This document shows, piece by piece, positions 35,109-50,300 of a DNA stretch of 64,000 nucleotides; position 1 is the stretch's first letter; every line of letters begins with the position of its first letter. The notes beneath the pieces were generated by a model, which was not told the DNA's origin, ran no database searches, and worked only from the letters and a program-made list of their open reading frames with translations. The position numbers and the translations under genes are program-made. Origin of the DNA: Adiantum capillus-veneris (Eukaryota > Streptophyta > Polypodiopsida > Polypodiales > Pteridaceae); contig CM043953.1 of the NCBI GenBank assembly GCA_014529385.2, positions 73,001,872 to 73,065,871 of the forward strand, given 5' to 3'.

Positions 35109-35110
<2 letters not shown>
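32430..35110 (-). mobile_element. LINE, minus strand, 5'-truncated
   Basis: A non-LTR retrotransposon read on the minus strand. In order: LFLSQDSREAWRLFHEQ at about 35,095, KKTIDRIRIGREYDHDGLVAE (34,890-34,830), GQVGFKRGSSTLDHILTLRA (about 34,590-34,530), YCSFVDFRKAFDTVPKA (34,490-34,440), then the palm: GVKQGCPLSPTLFGMYVDEV (34,300-34,240), LLLYADDIVLISE (34,180-34,140) with a complete YADD. The C-terminal end has a Zn-binding set CPLCDMEPEIELHYTCRC (about 33,130-33,070). Frameshifts at about 34,640 and 34,385 and others near 33.5 kb split it, so it is inactive. The endonuclease is missing, as expected for 5' truncation. 3' end placed near 32,430 where the recognisable tail stops. Clade not assigned. 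Confidence 0.85.
35014..35050. repeat. (G)37 homopolymer
   Basis: 37 consecutive G on the plus strand inside the LINE. On the minus strand the coding frame reads it as a Pro run. Such a run can form G-quadruplexes and is a common place for assembly length errors. Confidence 0.95.
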
Positions 35111-35111
<1 letters not shown>

Positions 35112-35152
<41 letters not shown>

Positions 35153-35156
35153 GAGA
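35112..35156. repeat. (GA)n microsatellite
   Basis: About 22 GA units with one C interruption, at the 5' edge of the LINE. Confidence 0.95.
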
Positions 35157-35158
35157 TT

Positions 35159-35590
35159 TCAACACAACAGACTACACAATGATTGGATTAAAAAACCTTT
35201 AACTGCCTCGATAGGAGCCTTGAAATTTACAAATGGGAGGGGAAAGACCTCAAGGGTGATAAAATTGCTCAATACAAGCTGTTGTAGAGTGGCAGAATTA
35301 TTCCCTGTACACAATGAGCTTCCAAGTCCTCCCAAATCACAGGTTTGCCGCCTCTGTTCCACAGACCAAAAAGCAACTTGCAATTCACAATTCATAAACT
35401 GCAAGTCTGTATCAGCTCTTCTGACCAACATTAAACAAATCCCACCAATCTCGGCTCTGACGCACACAGGCGTACCTCCCTGATTCCTTTCGAGTTGAAC
35501 TACATCACCACCAAAAATCTGAGCTACAGAGCATGGGCATCTTCTTCCGATATCAAGAATGCGCCCACGGGTACACAACTCACTACCCAT
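35159..35590 (-). CDS. Unrecognised 143-codon ORF downstream of AAA gene
   Basis: An open frame on the same strand as the AAA-ATPase gene, 171 bases past its stop. The composition is protein-like (MGSELCTRGRILDIGRRCPC at the start, later EIGGICLMLVRRADTDLQF), and not low complexity except at the end, but I recognise no domain. It may be chance coding inside the 3' UTR of the ATPase transcript, or an older gene fragment. No splice sites or own promoter were identified. Confidence 0.3.
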   Translation of the reverse strand: MGSELCTRGRILDIGRRCPCSVAQIFGGDVVQLERNQGGTPVCVRAEIGGICLMLVRRADTDLQFMNCELQVAFWSVEQRRQTCDLGGLGSSLCTGNNSATLQQLVLSNFITLEVFPLPFVNFKAPIEAVKGFLIQSLCSLLC

Positions 35591-35760
35591 GATACATGTT
35601 CATTAGACCTAGCAATGTAACTCAAAACTGTCTCTACTTCAGCCGAGCATGTAATGTACATAATCGGGAGGTGATGTAGTTAACTGGCTCCAGGCATTTG
35701 GGGAAAACGATACCAATTCAAGGGTGAGTCACCAAAAGGTCTGCATCGAGGATGTCAGGT
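35591..35760 (-). other. 3' flank / likely 3' UTR of AAA gene
   Basis: Sequence immediately after the TAG stop, most likely 3' untranslated region. No clear AATAAA was identified in it, so the transcript probably continues leftward. Confidence 0.5.
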
Positions 35761-38103
<2,343 letters not shown>

Positions 38104-38863
38104 CTGGAATGTCGGTCACTATCAGATATTTCCTCTATTTAAAATAAATTGTGCAAAACTAGTCAAAACTGAGAATCTGCAGAAGGATATGGATGTGCTG
38201 ACGTCTGGCTAAAAGGGTTTCTAGATGTATGATTTCAAGACTCCTGTGTTTATAAGAGTACACAAGCATGCACCGTGCAAATGAAGACAGAATCTGTTAG
38301 TGGTAAAATGCTTTCAGTAACTCGCGCCCAAAAAACTCCTTAACGTCTACCACATCTCTCGTATTTGTAACAGGTTGAACACCCAAGCGAGAACTCAATA
38401 GCCACACACGAACAGAATTGCAACAACTAATCTTAAATAGATAGAGAGAAGAAGGGGAGGAGAGTCGACACGAAGTAGCGGAGTTCCACTTTCAAATGCA
38501 CTGGCCCCAAACACAAGTGCCCATTTCGGTACTTCTTTCTTGATTGCTTGATCACAAAGCACAACGGCCGTAGGGTCCTCTCTACAGCCTTGCTTCCAAG
38601 CTTGGTCTACGAGAGAGAAATCCCTAGGTCATATTTAAGGTACATGGGGCCCTGAAAAAACACAGCGCCACCAAAAGCAACTCAAGCCAAAAGTTGTTTC
38701 CCCAAAAGTACTGGTAAAATATGGCGCAAAAAGTTAATCAACCATCCGTACAGGGCTGCCACGTGGCACCATAATTTTCGGTGTGTTTTGCGGATCTGCA
38801 TGCCACCTCAACATTTCACAGTTTTAAGGGTTTTAAAGTTTTGGCCGCTTTGTCCACTACAAG

Positions 38864-39598
38864 TGTCACGTGCGCACACAATTGCGTCAAGTGGACAAGC
38901 TTCTGCTATAGTCTAGCATCAGTCCTAGTTTAGCATAGGATCTAGCTTGGCACTTTGTGAGCCTCTAGCAGGACATGCATGTTCACGCAAATCATAGTTC
39001 CATACCCTCTCTTGCACAATACAGTCATTTCAGCATAAAGGCGTGTGAACGGTCTCTTAAGTTATTAATAAGCGACTTTTTAGCCCATTTTCATCAAAAT
39101 CATGGGGCTGAAATAATGCATTGCTCGACCCAGCTTTGTTCGAGTATATATGTGACCTAGGGGTCTCACCTCCTAAGGTAAGAAGCAAAAGAACCAGCAG
39201 ACCCAGTACCCGCGGCACCTCGACCAGCACCTCCAGCATTCTCAGCCCATTTTACCAATGTTTTCAAACATCAGTATTAGCATTTTCAGCAGCCTCATCA
39301 TCACCAGCTTTTCCGGTACCCCGGCACCCTAGCGTTAGCAGATTCCAGCCCAGCGGATCAGCGTTTTCAGCAAGTAGCAGCTTAGAGTCTTCAAGCATTA
39401 GCGTTTCAGCATTCAGCCCGTAACCTCACAATACCAGGTATCCACAGCAGGTACCCTTCAGTATCTCTGTAGTACCAAGCATCTCTAGCAAGTACCCACC
39501 AGCATATAGGATCATTGTAACAGCATTGTGCAAGTCAATTGCTCTCGCAACAGACCAAAGGGGCCCTTGAGGGTGGTTGGGACCCGACATGCAGTGTC

Positions 39599-39663
<65 letters not shown>

Positions 39664-39773
39664 TTTCATTGTGTTCAATTCAATTCTCTTTTCAAGTGAA
39701 ATACAGTAACCTTGTGTTTGTATGGAGTACTAGATCCAAGCAAAATCATTAAACACTTCCGTTGCACCTGACA
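38864..39773 (+). mobile_element. R1-family solo LTR, copy A
   Basis: A 910-bp solo LTR, TGTCACGTG...CACCTGACA, flanked by the exact duplication acaag (38,859-38,863 and 39,774-39,778). It sits inside the 3' LTR of the outer Gypsy. Family members B and C share the start ('tgtcacgtg'), 'ggacaagct', 'tttgtgag(c/t)ct', a middle rich in 'cagcgttttcag' and 'cattagc' phrases, a CT tract and the end. No internal genes are attached. Confidence 0.88.
39599..39661. repeat. (CT)n microsatellite in LTR A
   Basis: About 31 CT units at the same place in the LTR as the CT tract in copy B (41,987-42,030). Copy C has only short CT runs there. Confidence 0.95.
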
Positions 39774-40806
39774 ACAAGGGTTCACATGCTATTTACTGTC
39801 ATGCCACTTCATCAGATTTGTGGCATACCCCCCTCTAGAAGAAGAGTAATCGCCTTCAATTACCCTTGCAAACAGACAAAGGACGAAAACTGGCTCAACA
39901 AAGACATCAACTCCACGCTCCTATGCACCAAATTGCACACAAAGACACTAGTCATTGAACAATCATTACATTTCCCTCGAGATCTCAAATATAGATCATG
40001 ATCATTGTAACTTATTTAGCAATCACATCCAAACCGAGCTCATCTGTCCATGGATGTCTTGACCTACTAAACCTTGTCAGTATGAGATTCACATTCTCTC
40101 TCTGCTAATGACCATCCCCACAAGACAACCCATTCACGAAGCATGCATCCCATAAATCAATCACTTAGTTCACATTGACCACTCAGATGCAAACAGTCAA
40201 TTTAGTCATCTCATCTAGTCCAGAATTAATGCACATAGATCATTGTCTAGCCATCTCATCCTTTCAGAACTCTTGATGCACTTCCGTTGCACCTGACAAC
40301 AAGGGTTCACGTGCTATTTACTGTCATGCCACTTCATCAGATTTGTGGCATACCCCCCTCTAGAAATAAGAGTAATCGCCCTCAATTACCCTTGCAAACA
40401 GACAAAGGACGAAAACTGGCTCAACACAAACATCAACTCCACGCTCCTATGCACCAAATTGCACACAAAGACACTAGTCATTGAACAATCATTACATTTC
40501 CCTCGAGATCTCAAATATAGATCATGCTCATTGTAACTTATTTAGCAATCACATCCAAACCGAGCTCATTTGTCCATGGATGTCTTGACCTACTAAACCT
40601 TGTCAGTATAAGATTCACATTCTCTCTCTGCTAATGACCATCCCCACAAGACAACCCATTCACGAAGCATGCATCCCATAAATCAATCACTTAGTTCACA
40701 TTGACCACTAAGATGCAAACAGTCAATTTAGTCATCTCATCTAGTCCAGAATTAATGCACATAGATCACTGTCTAGCCATCTCATCCTTTCAGAACTCTT
40801 GATGCA
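39754..40806. repeat. Tandem duplication, 525-bp period
   Basis: Two head-to-tail copies (39,754-40,278 and 40,279-about 40,806), about 97 percent alike by eye. The unit begins with the last 20 bases of solo LTR A ('cacttccgttgcacctgaca') and continues through the end of the outer Gypsy LTR, its polypurine tract and part of its 3' UTR. So it arose after LTR A inserted. Confidence 0.92.
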
Positions 40807-41983
40807 CTAAGATCAATATCCAGTCGTCTCATCTAGATAGAACTCTTTATCACATTCATGACCTATTTAGCCATCACATCTAGATCTCACCGATTCCTAG
40901 CAGCTTTCTAGATGTTTATCATATCAATCATGCGGCAAAATGCTACAGGCATTGAAAGGCATTTCATATTTTCAACATATACTCAAACAATACACACATG
41001 AAAGAGGGCATGTAACAAGTTCAATCTAGGAAATTTTGTCACGTGCACATCTAACCCTATGTGCATGTGGACAAGCTACACCAGTTCTAGGGTTCAAGTT
41101 AGCCTAGGAAGCGTTCTGGCACCCTTGTGAGCCTGTGGGCAGGCCGTGCATCTCCACGCACTAAGAGTAGTAGCATACCTCTGATTGCACAACCTAGTAG
41201 CACCCAACATTAGCCTTTTCCACTTCATAAACCCAACTCTGCATTGCAAATTGGCCATGCATTTTATATTTATTTATTTATTATTTATTTATTTAATGCC
41301 AATTTGTAACGTCGTGGGGCTATTGGAGAGCAACTGGTCGACCCAACTTTCTGCAAGTATAAAGGAAGAAGAGGGGCACCCATTTCAAGCTGAAGAAGTT
41401 ATCCAACTTGCAGTGCTTCTCCTTAGCAGACTGGCAGAGAGCCCAACATTTTCAGCCAACAAGAACCCTGGCGTTTTGGCATCTGCACCTGGCATTTTTG
41501 CCAATTCCAGATCCACCTAGCGTTTTCAGTCTTAAGCATCGCCACCAGCAGATCAGATTAGCATTTTCAGATTCCAGCCCCCTGCACTTACAATTTCAGC
41601 CCTTAGCCTCGCAGATCTCATCTCCTGCAGCAGATCCTCATCATCCCATCAGTTCAGCCAGCGTTTTCCAATTCAGCCCGCAGATTTCAGATTTCGGCGT
41701 CAGCGTTTTCAGTAAATTGTTGTCGAGTCATCGTCATTGCCATCCTCTCCGACACAACGCCAGTATTCAGCAGCAGATCACCGTTTCCAGATTTCAGCAT
41801 ATCAGCCTTGGCGTTTTCAGTTTTCAGCCCGTCGTCATCGACGCCACCATTGTCGGCGACATCGTCCGCAAGTCCATTGCATCTAGACCATTGTACCAGA
41901 TTTGTCCAATCTATAGCATAGACCTCTGTCGCCATAGAGAGGGGCGCCCTTGGAGGGGGGTTTGAGAACCGTCTGGCATTGTA

Positions 41984-41986
<3 letters not shown>

Positions 41987-42030
<44 letters not shown>
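41987..42030. repeat. (CT)n microsatellite in LTR B
   Basis: 22 CT units at the position matching the tract in LTR A. Confidence 0.95.
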
Positions 42031-42032
<2 letters not shown>

Positions 42033-44035
42033 ACTTTCATTCACAGTAGCATTCACTTTCTTTGTGATCATTGCACTTGCACTCTCTCTCTAAGAAGAAT
42101 GGAGGGCTTTCCCTTCCGTAAGTAAAAGGAACCCTTGAGCAAAGTTCGGAACACTCATCCTGAGCACTATCAACATTCACTTTGTCACGAGGACGTGGCA
42201 ACTGTTAATTACTGTCACGAGGACATGGCAACTGCTAACCTTAGTTGTTGGTTTCTTTCCGATGACCCTCTTTTTGAAGTCACAAATGGTCGGACATTGC
42301 ATGGCCAGTGTGAAACGGCCAACGGCTGATCCTGCATCAGTAAAGGCAAGGTCGCCACGAGCTGGTCGGGCCAGTCGGCACGAGGAGTAAAAGGGTGGCT
42401 AGGATCAGTGTTAAGCCATTTAGGCCCCTCGACAAGACTTTTAAGTTTGTGGGTACTAGGAAATTAATCCAAAAGGAGTCTACGGGACACATGGCAGTAG
42501 GGGAGCTACATACAAGCCAGCACACACCTTCCAGAAGGCTCATCCAAAAGGGGGCGCCTAAATTTGAGAAGGGGGGGCTGATTTTTACACAGTGTGTGCT
42601 TTAAGTGTGTGGGAGAGTAGTGGGTCCAGGTGGTCACAGCTTTAATGGAAAGCTTGCCTTCTCCCTTGTCTTACGTAACGCGATGATTTGCTCTCGGGGC
42701 GTATCCCTCTCTCCCATTTGGCACATATGGTAATGCCCCACTAGATGGGCTTCTCAATTGACCATGTACAGTTTAGAGGGTTTTATGCGTGTTTGCCAAG
42801 GCAAGAGCCTTCTGAACAGGTACAGGATTGGTTCAATTGCTAATCGCGAAGAATTACGAAAATGGAAACTTTTCTCGCGTGGAAACTCGTCCGTTTCAAA
42901 GGGGAATTATCCCATTGCATGCGGGAGCGTCTGAGGCGCGCGTAGACGTGTTCGCTCCACACCAAAATTCTCACTTGTCTCATGCCTTCTCTGTCACGTG
43001 ACACATCCAACCCTATGTGTCCATGGACAAGCTACAGCACGACAAGGGTTCAGTTCAGTCAAGTCAGTCTAGATTTAGAAGTGTTATGGCACTTTTGTGA
43101 GTCTGTTTGCAGACCGTGCGTGCCCAGGCACTTAGTGTAGATGCATATCCTCTGGTTGTACACAGCATGATCATAAGCATTCCCATCAAAATCCTTCAGG
43201 GGAATTTTCCAATGCATTTAACCTATTTTCCCTATTTTTGACATTTTTCACTTATTATTTTTAAGTGACTTTTGTTGGAAAGTAAGTAGGGCAAATTAAG
43301 TAAGTTTGTATATAAGCAAATCTAGGCTAGCACTAATTGGCAAAAGAGGCAACAGGAGCACCTTGCTCAACAAGCAACTTCTCAGCAAGACCAACCCCCG
43401 CGACAACTCTGGCGTTTTCTCTCAACACAAGGCCTAGCGTTTTTGCACCAAATCAGCCAATGTTTTTGCACTTGCGGATTTCCGGCGACAGTAGACAGCA
43501 GATCAGCCCTAGCGTTAGCAGATTCCCACAGCAACACATCAGATTCCCTAGCATTAGCAGATTTCCCCGCAAGGTCAGTTTTCAGCCCTAGCGTTTTTGG
43601 TTTGCAACACCCTCAGCGTTTTGCAGATCATCGCGACAGAATCAGCCATAGGACGAGCGATTTCAGTTTTCAGCCTTTAGACATCGCAGAAGAAGTCCCA
43701 AACCTCGCAGATCTCACCTTCCCGCAACAGTTCCTCGCCGCACGGTCAGTTTTCGCAAGGTTTACAGTTTCAGCCCGGAAAACGCAGATTTCCGCATCTG
43801 CGTTTTCAGCACGTCGTCGTTGTACCGTCGTCGTCGACATCTTCACCGACATAGAGTCAGAATTCAGCAGATAAAGCTTTGCAGATTTCAGCCCTTAGAA
43901 TTTTCAAATTTCAGCCCGTCTCGTCGTCGTCCTCGTCGTCGTCGACATCGTCAGCAAGTCCAAGCATTGTAGAGATTTGTGCAATCATAAGTAGACCGCT
44001 CTCGCCATAGAGAGTGGGGCCTTCGGAGGAGGGTT

Positions 44036-44328
44036 TGTTGGGTTAAAGGTCCAAATGGCCCCCTTATAATGTACATTTTAAAGGTTACTAACCTTTGGCT
44101 AAGTTCACATTGAACTTGGCCACTAACTTATAAATTGGTCCTATACTTTTAATAAAGGGAACAAGTGAGTAATTAACTCACTTATCATTTGCCCTCATCT
44201 CACGTGTAGCGTGCCCTCTCTCTTCTGCTAGCGCTTCCTCTCCTGCTGGCCTTCACCTTCCCTCTCTGCACACACACTGCACTTCCTCGCGTGCTCTTTC
44301 ACTTGCACACACCGCCGTGCGCTCATCA
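44036..44328 (+). repeat. 5' LTR of nested Copia
   Basis: 293 bp, with 'gtcctatacttttaataaag' as likely promoter or poly-A region. Followed two bases later by the initiator-Met primer site. Confidence 0.93.
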
Positions 44329-46829
44329 ACTGGTATCAAAGCCCGATTAGGGTTTGCCCCCAAACCTGCAAACGCTGAATTTCAACCAAGAAGGTCAACT
44401 TTCACGCGAGATTTTGCAACTTCTTCGCCAAAGGACTCGTCCCCGGACACTAGAGAGCTCCCGGCAACCCAAATTGATCCAAAACAAGATGAAATTAGGT
44501 CAAAAACAGGAAATTACAGGTTATGACAGTAAAATACAAGTTTTGCAAATGATGTGGGAATACTTTCACTAAGTCCCCGCTACCCGAAAACACTGAAATT
44601 GCCGAAAAACAAGCCCTAAAACAGGTGTTTCAAGAAAATTTCTGATTTGCGCAGGTTTTTGCAAGTGTTTTTATGGTACGATTACATTGGGGAAAGTGCA
44701 AATTGACGCAATCTACGCACATTTGACAAATTTTGTCGATGTATGACCATTTGTGGCTCAATTTCATGCAATTTTGATGCTACAAATTGGGGCTTTTACG
44801 CTTACATGCTTCTAAAGGCTGTGTATTAGCCTGATGTATGTCTTCTGAGGCTAAAAACAACTAAATTTGTTGTTTTCGAGCACAAATTCGCTCGCTAAAA
44901 TTTCCTACGCATAAATTTCAGAAATTGAATTTTGTGCCCAAATCGACCTATTTTGCCCCAAATTGCTCCTGTGACCGTTTGGAGCTCTAGTGCACATCTC
45001 TGAGAGGCTATACTCCGATTTTTGCGCATTTTGCCCAAAAATTCAGCGTATTATCCCTCTTATTTCGTGCAACTATGGCCTCATCTTCTTCGGATGTGAA
45101 GAACCTCTTCGAGATTAGGAGGTTCGATGGAACAGGTTTTGATCTTTGGAAAGATAGGATTCCCTGAGGATTCATGAAATCCTATTTCTTAAGGATTGCG
45201 AAGGGGCACTTGAACAGGTGAAGCCACAGAATATGACGGATGAAGCATGGGTTAGCATGAACAGGAAGGCCGTTACATACATTAAAATGGCCATGACCGA
45301 TGAGACCGTCATTGATGTGAAAGGTCTCACGACTACTTTTGACGTGTGGGAGAAGTTAAAGGGAATGTATGAAAATACTCCGCCTATCAACCAGGTGCAC
45401 GTGATGCGAAAACTTGTTGGCATGCAACTAGATGAGTCCAAGAGCGCGGCAAAGCACTTGTCATTATTCGCAGGTACTTTGTCGCAGTTACAGGATTCTG
45501 GCTTGCCCCCTTTTGATGATAAGCTGAAAGCTATCTTCTTGCTTATGACCTTACCTGAGTCATGGGAAACTTTGGTGGTTTCGTTGTCCAATAACACCTC
45601 TGATGGTGTTACGGGTTCTATCTTGAATGAAGAAATCAGGAGGAAAGCAAGTGGAGAGGGAGGCAGCTCTGCCAACATGGTTAGAGGCAGGACAGAAAAG
45701 AAGAATGCTTATGCACAAAGGAGTAAGAGTAAGAGTAAAGAAAGGGGAAATGCAAGCAAAGGCAAGGGTGATGTGACTTGCTATCAATGTGGCAGGAAAG
45801 GTCACAAGAAACCCGATTGCAGGTACTATAAAGCTGAGTTAGAAAGGAAAAAGAATCGCGAAGACAAAAAGAAAGAGAAGAAGGAAGTCAAGGCAGATGC
45901 ATAGGATAGCTCAAAGGACAAAGAGAAGGCCAATGTGGCTTCTAGTGTCGTGATTGAGGAGCTGTCAGATGTAGAGGATATCTTGTGTGCCACTTTGTCA
46001 GATGATGATGCTTATGACTTTGATGCCTCTCTAAATGTTCATTCACAGGACATGCAGATCACCCAGAGTAATCTTATTGATGCTTTGTTGACTGTCAATG
46101 ATTCATTGTCCCAGAATTGGATTGTTGATTCCGATGCTTCATTTCATGTGACTCCTATCAAGGAGTGTTTCTCTACTTTTGATGCAGGCAAGCGGCCATG
46201 TATACCTTGGAAACAATCATGCATGTTCCATTGAGGGTATTGGCACTGTGCATCTCTCCATAGATGGCACAAATGAGCTTGTCTTGCATGATGTTAGACA
46301 TGTGCCGGGAATCAAGAAGAGTATGCTTTCTGCTGGTCAGATGGATATGCATGGTTACAGCATCTTGTTTGAGAGAGGATCATGGAAAATGACCAAAGGC
46401 TCAAGGCTGATTGTAAAGGGCACAAAGAAAGGGACACTTTACTGCATGCATGGAAAGGCCGTGTTGGGCAAGTTTATTGCATTGGCTGAAATTAACTCTC
46501 ACATGGAGTTGTGGCATAAGAGGCTTGGCCATATGAGCCAAAAGGGTCTTTCTAAGCTTCGTACTTTGAACAAGCTTGATGCTAAAGGCACAAAGCTTGA
46601 CTTTTGTAATGAATGTCAATATGGCAAGCAAGTAAAGCGTTCTTATTACTCTGGTGTCTCTCGTAAATCTTGTGTGCTTGATCTTGTACATTCTGATATA
46701 TGTAGCATGCCTACTAAGTCTATGGGTGGTGCATGTTATTTTGTCTCCTTTGTTGATGATCATTCTAGGAAAATTTCGGTTTATTTGCTTAAGTCTAAGG
46801 ATGAAGCCTTTGCTGCGTTAAAGAGATTT

Positions 46830-47386
46830 TGTAACAGACATGGACACTCCAATTCAAGAATCAACCGCGACAGCACCAAATAACCACTTCAAAACAATTC
46901 ACAAATCACAATAGATTTGCACTGGCCCGGCGGAGTTCCGTGCCTAGAGATATTGGCCCCAGAGACTGGCGCCCCTTTCGGTATTTCTTTTTGTATTAAT
47001 CAATCATCAAAGTACAAGAGAGCGGTTAGGGTTTCAGTCTCAGACTCTGCGTCCAGATGCTCTGAGAAGTGAGGCCCTCACCACTAATTTAAAGGTTACA
47101 AGGGATGCCCAAAAGCAGAGCCCCAAAAGCTTTTAAAATCAAAAGCATCAGTTCTCTCTCTCTCTTAGAGAGTCTTTTCTCTTTTTTTTTTTTTTTAAAA
47201 AGCAAAAGCAAAATTCGCGTCGCTCATCATTTTCCAAAAAAAAAAATTATTTTATTTTTTTTAATAATCCGCCTCCGCGATTTCCGGAATTTAGGGTTTC
47301 TAGCAAAAATTAGGGTTTGCAGGAATTTTAGGGTTTCCGGCAGAAATTAGGAATTCTGCTATCCGCCACGTCATCACTTTGTGACA
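46830..47386 (-). repeat. 3' LTR of innermost Gypsy
   Basis: 557 bp. On the minus strand it begins TGTCACAAAG and holds the box GAAATACCGAAAGGGGCGCC. Preceded by the polypurine tract. Confidence 0.94.
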
Positions 47387-50300
47387 TACCCCCCTCTTGA
47401 AAGCATTGTAATCGACCGCGATTACGCCTCCAAAACGTACCAAAGCCATAAACCGTCTTAGCAGACACTGACTGTTAGTACCTACGTACTAGGAACACAC
47501 ATCTAGCACATGTACAAAATCGACAGTCACATCACACGACATCACAGGACATCACCAGACATCACAGGACATCACATGACATTCAACATTCATTCGGATC
47601 TTAGACCATGATTTATCGGCAATGTAGCTAGCAATCACATCTAGGTCCAATCGGGACCTCATCGATGTCCGATTGACTAACCCCTATTGCAACCATGTCT
47701 ATTCGAGATCAATCAGACCAAAATGCTGCAGTCATTTCGGCTATCAGTTCCTGCACTCACAAGAAGTCAAGAACAAATCAATATCATAATCAGCAATTCC
47801 ATTTCATAAAGTCATCCAGCAGAATACTGTCAGCTCTCAGTATCCCTGAAGCTCAAAGAGACATCAGTGACTTTAGTATCAAAATCGAGGCATCTGTTGA
47901 CAAAGGAGCGGAGTAACTCCCCCCTTGTGCATCCCACTGCACCAGATCTTCGGCCAAGCTGAGTTCTGGGTTCCGTTTGGAGTAGACTATGCTAAACCAA
48001 AACATCGAGGTAAAGTTTCACAATCCGAGGAGTATCTGCTAGGTCCTCCTCCTCCATCCACTTCGCATCAAATGCAGGAAAGTTCTTGAACTTAACCAAG
48101 AACCGCCTTCGGACTTTACCTTTCTTCGTATCATTATGTACCAAAATCTGTTCAGGAACAAGGATCTCCTCGTTTTCTTCCACTTTGGGTTGCTCATCAG
48201 GCTCCCCATCATCAGGCACATCACCCTTAACAGGTTTCAAGAGACTCACATGCAATGCATTGTGAATCCTCCAAGTATCTGGCAGTTTCAATTGGAAGGA
48301 GACATCATTTATCTTGTCAGTGATCTGGAAAGGTCCGTAGTATCACATACTAAGCTTTGGAAAAAGCCTCTCCTTTCCCTTTTTCTTTCTTAGGCGTGCC
48401 TTCTCAAAAGTAAGAGCACCCAATCATCCTCCTTCAGTTTCCAGTCGCGACGATGGCGATCCGCTACCTTTTTCTGTCGTTCTTGAGACTCCTGCAAAGT
48501 CTCGCGAACCTTGGCAAAAGCCGTATCCAAATCTCGCGAATATTCATCCGCTTCAAATTTCTAATCTTTCGTGCTCAGGAAGGATGGAACCTTCGCAGCA
48601 GTTTCAACAATCTCTCATGGCGTCTTCCCCGTCGAAGAGTGTATCGTGTTATTGTAGGCAAATTCCACCAAAGGTAAGTTCTTTTCCCATTGAGTCTTCT
48701 GATCCGAGATACAAGACATCAATAAATCTAAAATCACTGAATTGGCAATCTCAAATTGCCCGTCAATCTGCAAGTGGAACGATGACGAGAACTGCAACTA
48801 CGTGCCAATGTTCTCCCAAATTGCCTTCCAAAACCAACTCATAAATCTGGGGTCTATGTCAGAGAGAATCGTCTCAGACGTGCCATGTAATCGGAAAATC
48901 ATCGTGATCATTCTGTATTCTCGGGAGATAAAAAAAAATGAAATCCATTTCAATATTTTCCCAGGGGCGGGTGGGTATGGGTAAAGGCTGTAACAATCCC
49001 TATGCCTTATGCCTGTCAAACTTGACCTTCTGGCATACCAAGCAACTGCGCACAAACTCTTCCACATCCTTCTTCAGTCTCCGCCAAAAGAAATCTCTCT
49101 CTACCCCTTTCATGGTGGTAGCAATGCCGCGGTGACCCGTAAAAGGTGGAGAGTGGCAATCAGTCATAACCTTTTCCCTCAACGGCTGTGTAACGCACAA
49201 CATAGTCTTTTTCATCAAGTAGCCTTCCCGAAGGGAGTATCCAGCTACTGTCTCCCCATCCCGTATCCGTGTGAAAATATCTGCAAAATTTGTATCTGTG
49301 GCACACTGATCGACCATATCCTCAAAGCTCCTATGATGTATCGCGGAAATAGCCAGAACCAACGGTTTTCGAGACAAAGCATCTCCCACCATATTCTTCT
49401 GTCCCTGCACATGGACAATCTGGAAGTGGAACTGTGACAAGATGTTCACCCACCCCATCTGCTTTTCCGAAAGCTACTTCTGTGACAAGAAGTAGCGCAA
49501 ACTCTGATGGTCTGTAAAGACAGTAAAATCCGCTCCGAGTAGGTAATGCCGCCTCTGAGTAAGAGCGTGGATAACCGCCAAAAGCTCTTTCCCATAGATC
49601 TGTGTTGTCATCTCCGGCCTAGAGAACAAACGGCTCTCGTAAGCTATGACATGGCCTTCTTGCAGCAAGACCGCACCCAGACTACGACCACAAGCATCAC
49701 AATATACTTCAAATGACTTCTGCAATTCCGGCAAAGTCAAAATAGGTCTCGTAGTCAATTTCTCTTTCAATGTCCGAAAGGCAGTCACCTCTGTGGGTCC
49801 CCACGAAAAAGGTACTCCTTTCTGTGTCAAGGTATGCAAAGGGGAAGCAACCTCTGCAAACTTTCGTATGAACCGCCTGTAGTACGAACACAGTCCCAAG
49901 AAGCTTCTAGCTTCATGGACATTCCTCAAATCGGGCCAATCACGGATAGTCTCTATCTTGGCCGGGTTCATTTGCACTCCTACTGTTGACACAATGTGTC
50001 CCAAAAAGTGTATCTCTGGTAGGAAAAATTCACTTTTCTTAGCATTAATCACTAATGTGTGATCTCGTAATGCCTGAAAGACTTGAAGCAGATGATCTCT
50101 GTGTTCTGCCTCATTCTTCGAGAAAACAATGATGTCGTCAAAGAAAGTGCCAACGAATAGCCTGTACTCTCGAAAAATCCTATCCATCATCCGGTTAAAT
50201 GTCGTAGGAGCATTGGTTAAGCCAAAAGGCATCACCAAAAACTCAAATAACCCAAAAGTCGTCCGAAAAGCTGTCTTGTAGACATCTCCTTGTGCTATCT

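Noticed and set aside
41408-41965. 185-codon plus-strand ORF in R1 LTR B
   Set aside because: It lies wholly inside LTR sequence. The Pro/Ser/Phe-rich reading follows the repeated LTR phrases and is not kept in copies A and C as an aligned protein.
43443-43874. 143-codon ORF in R1 LTR C
   Set aside because: Same reason: LTR-derived and lacking a counterpart of equal frame in copies A and B.
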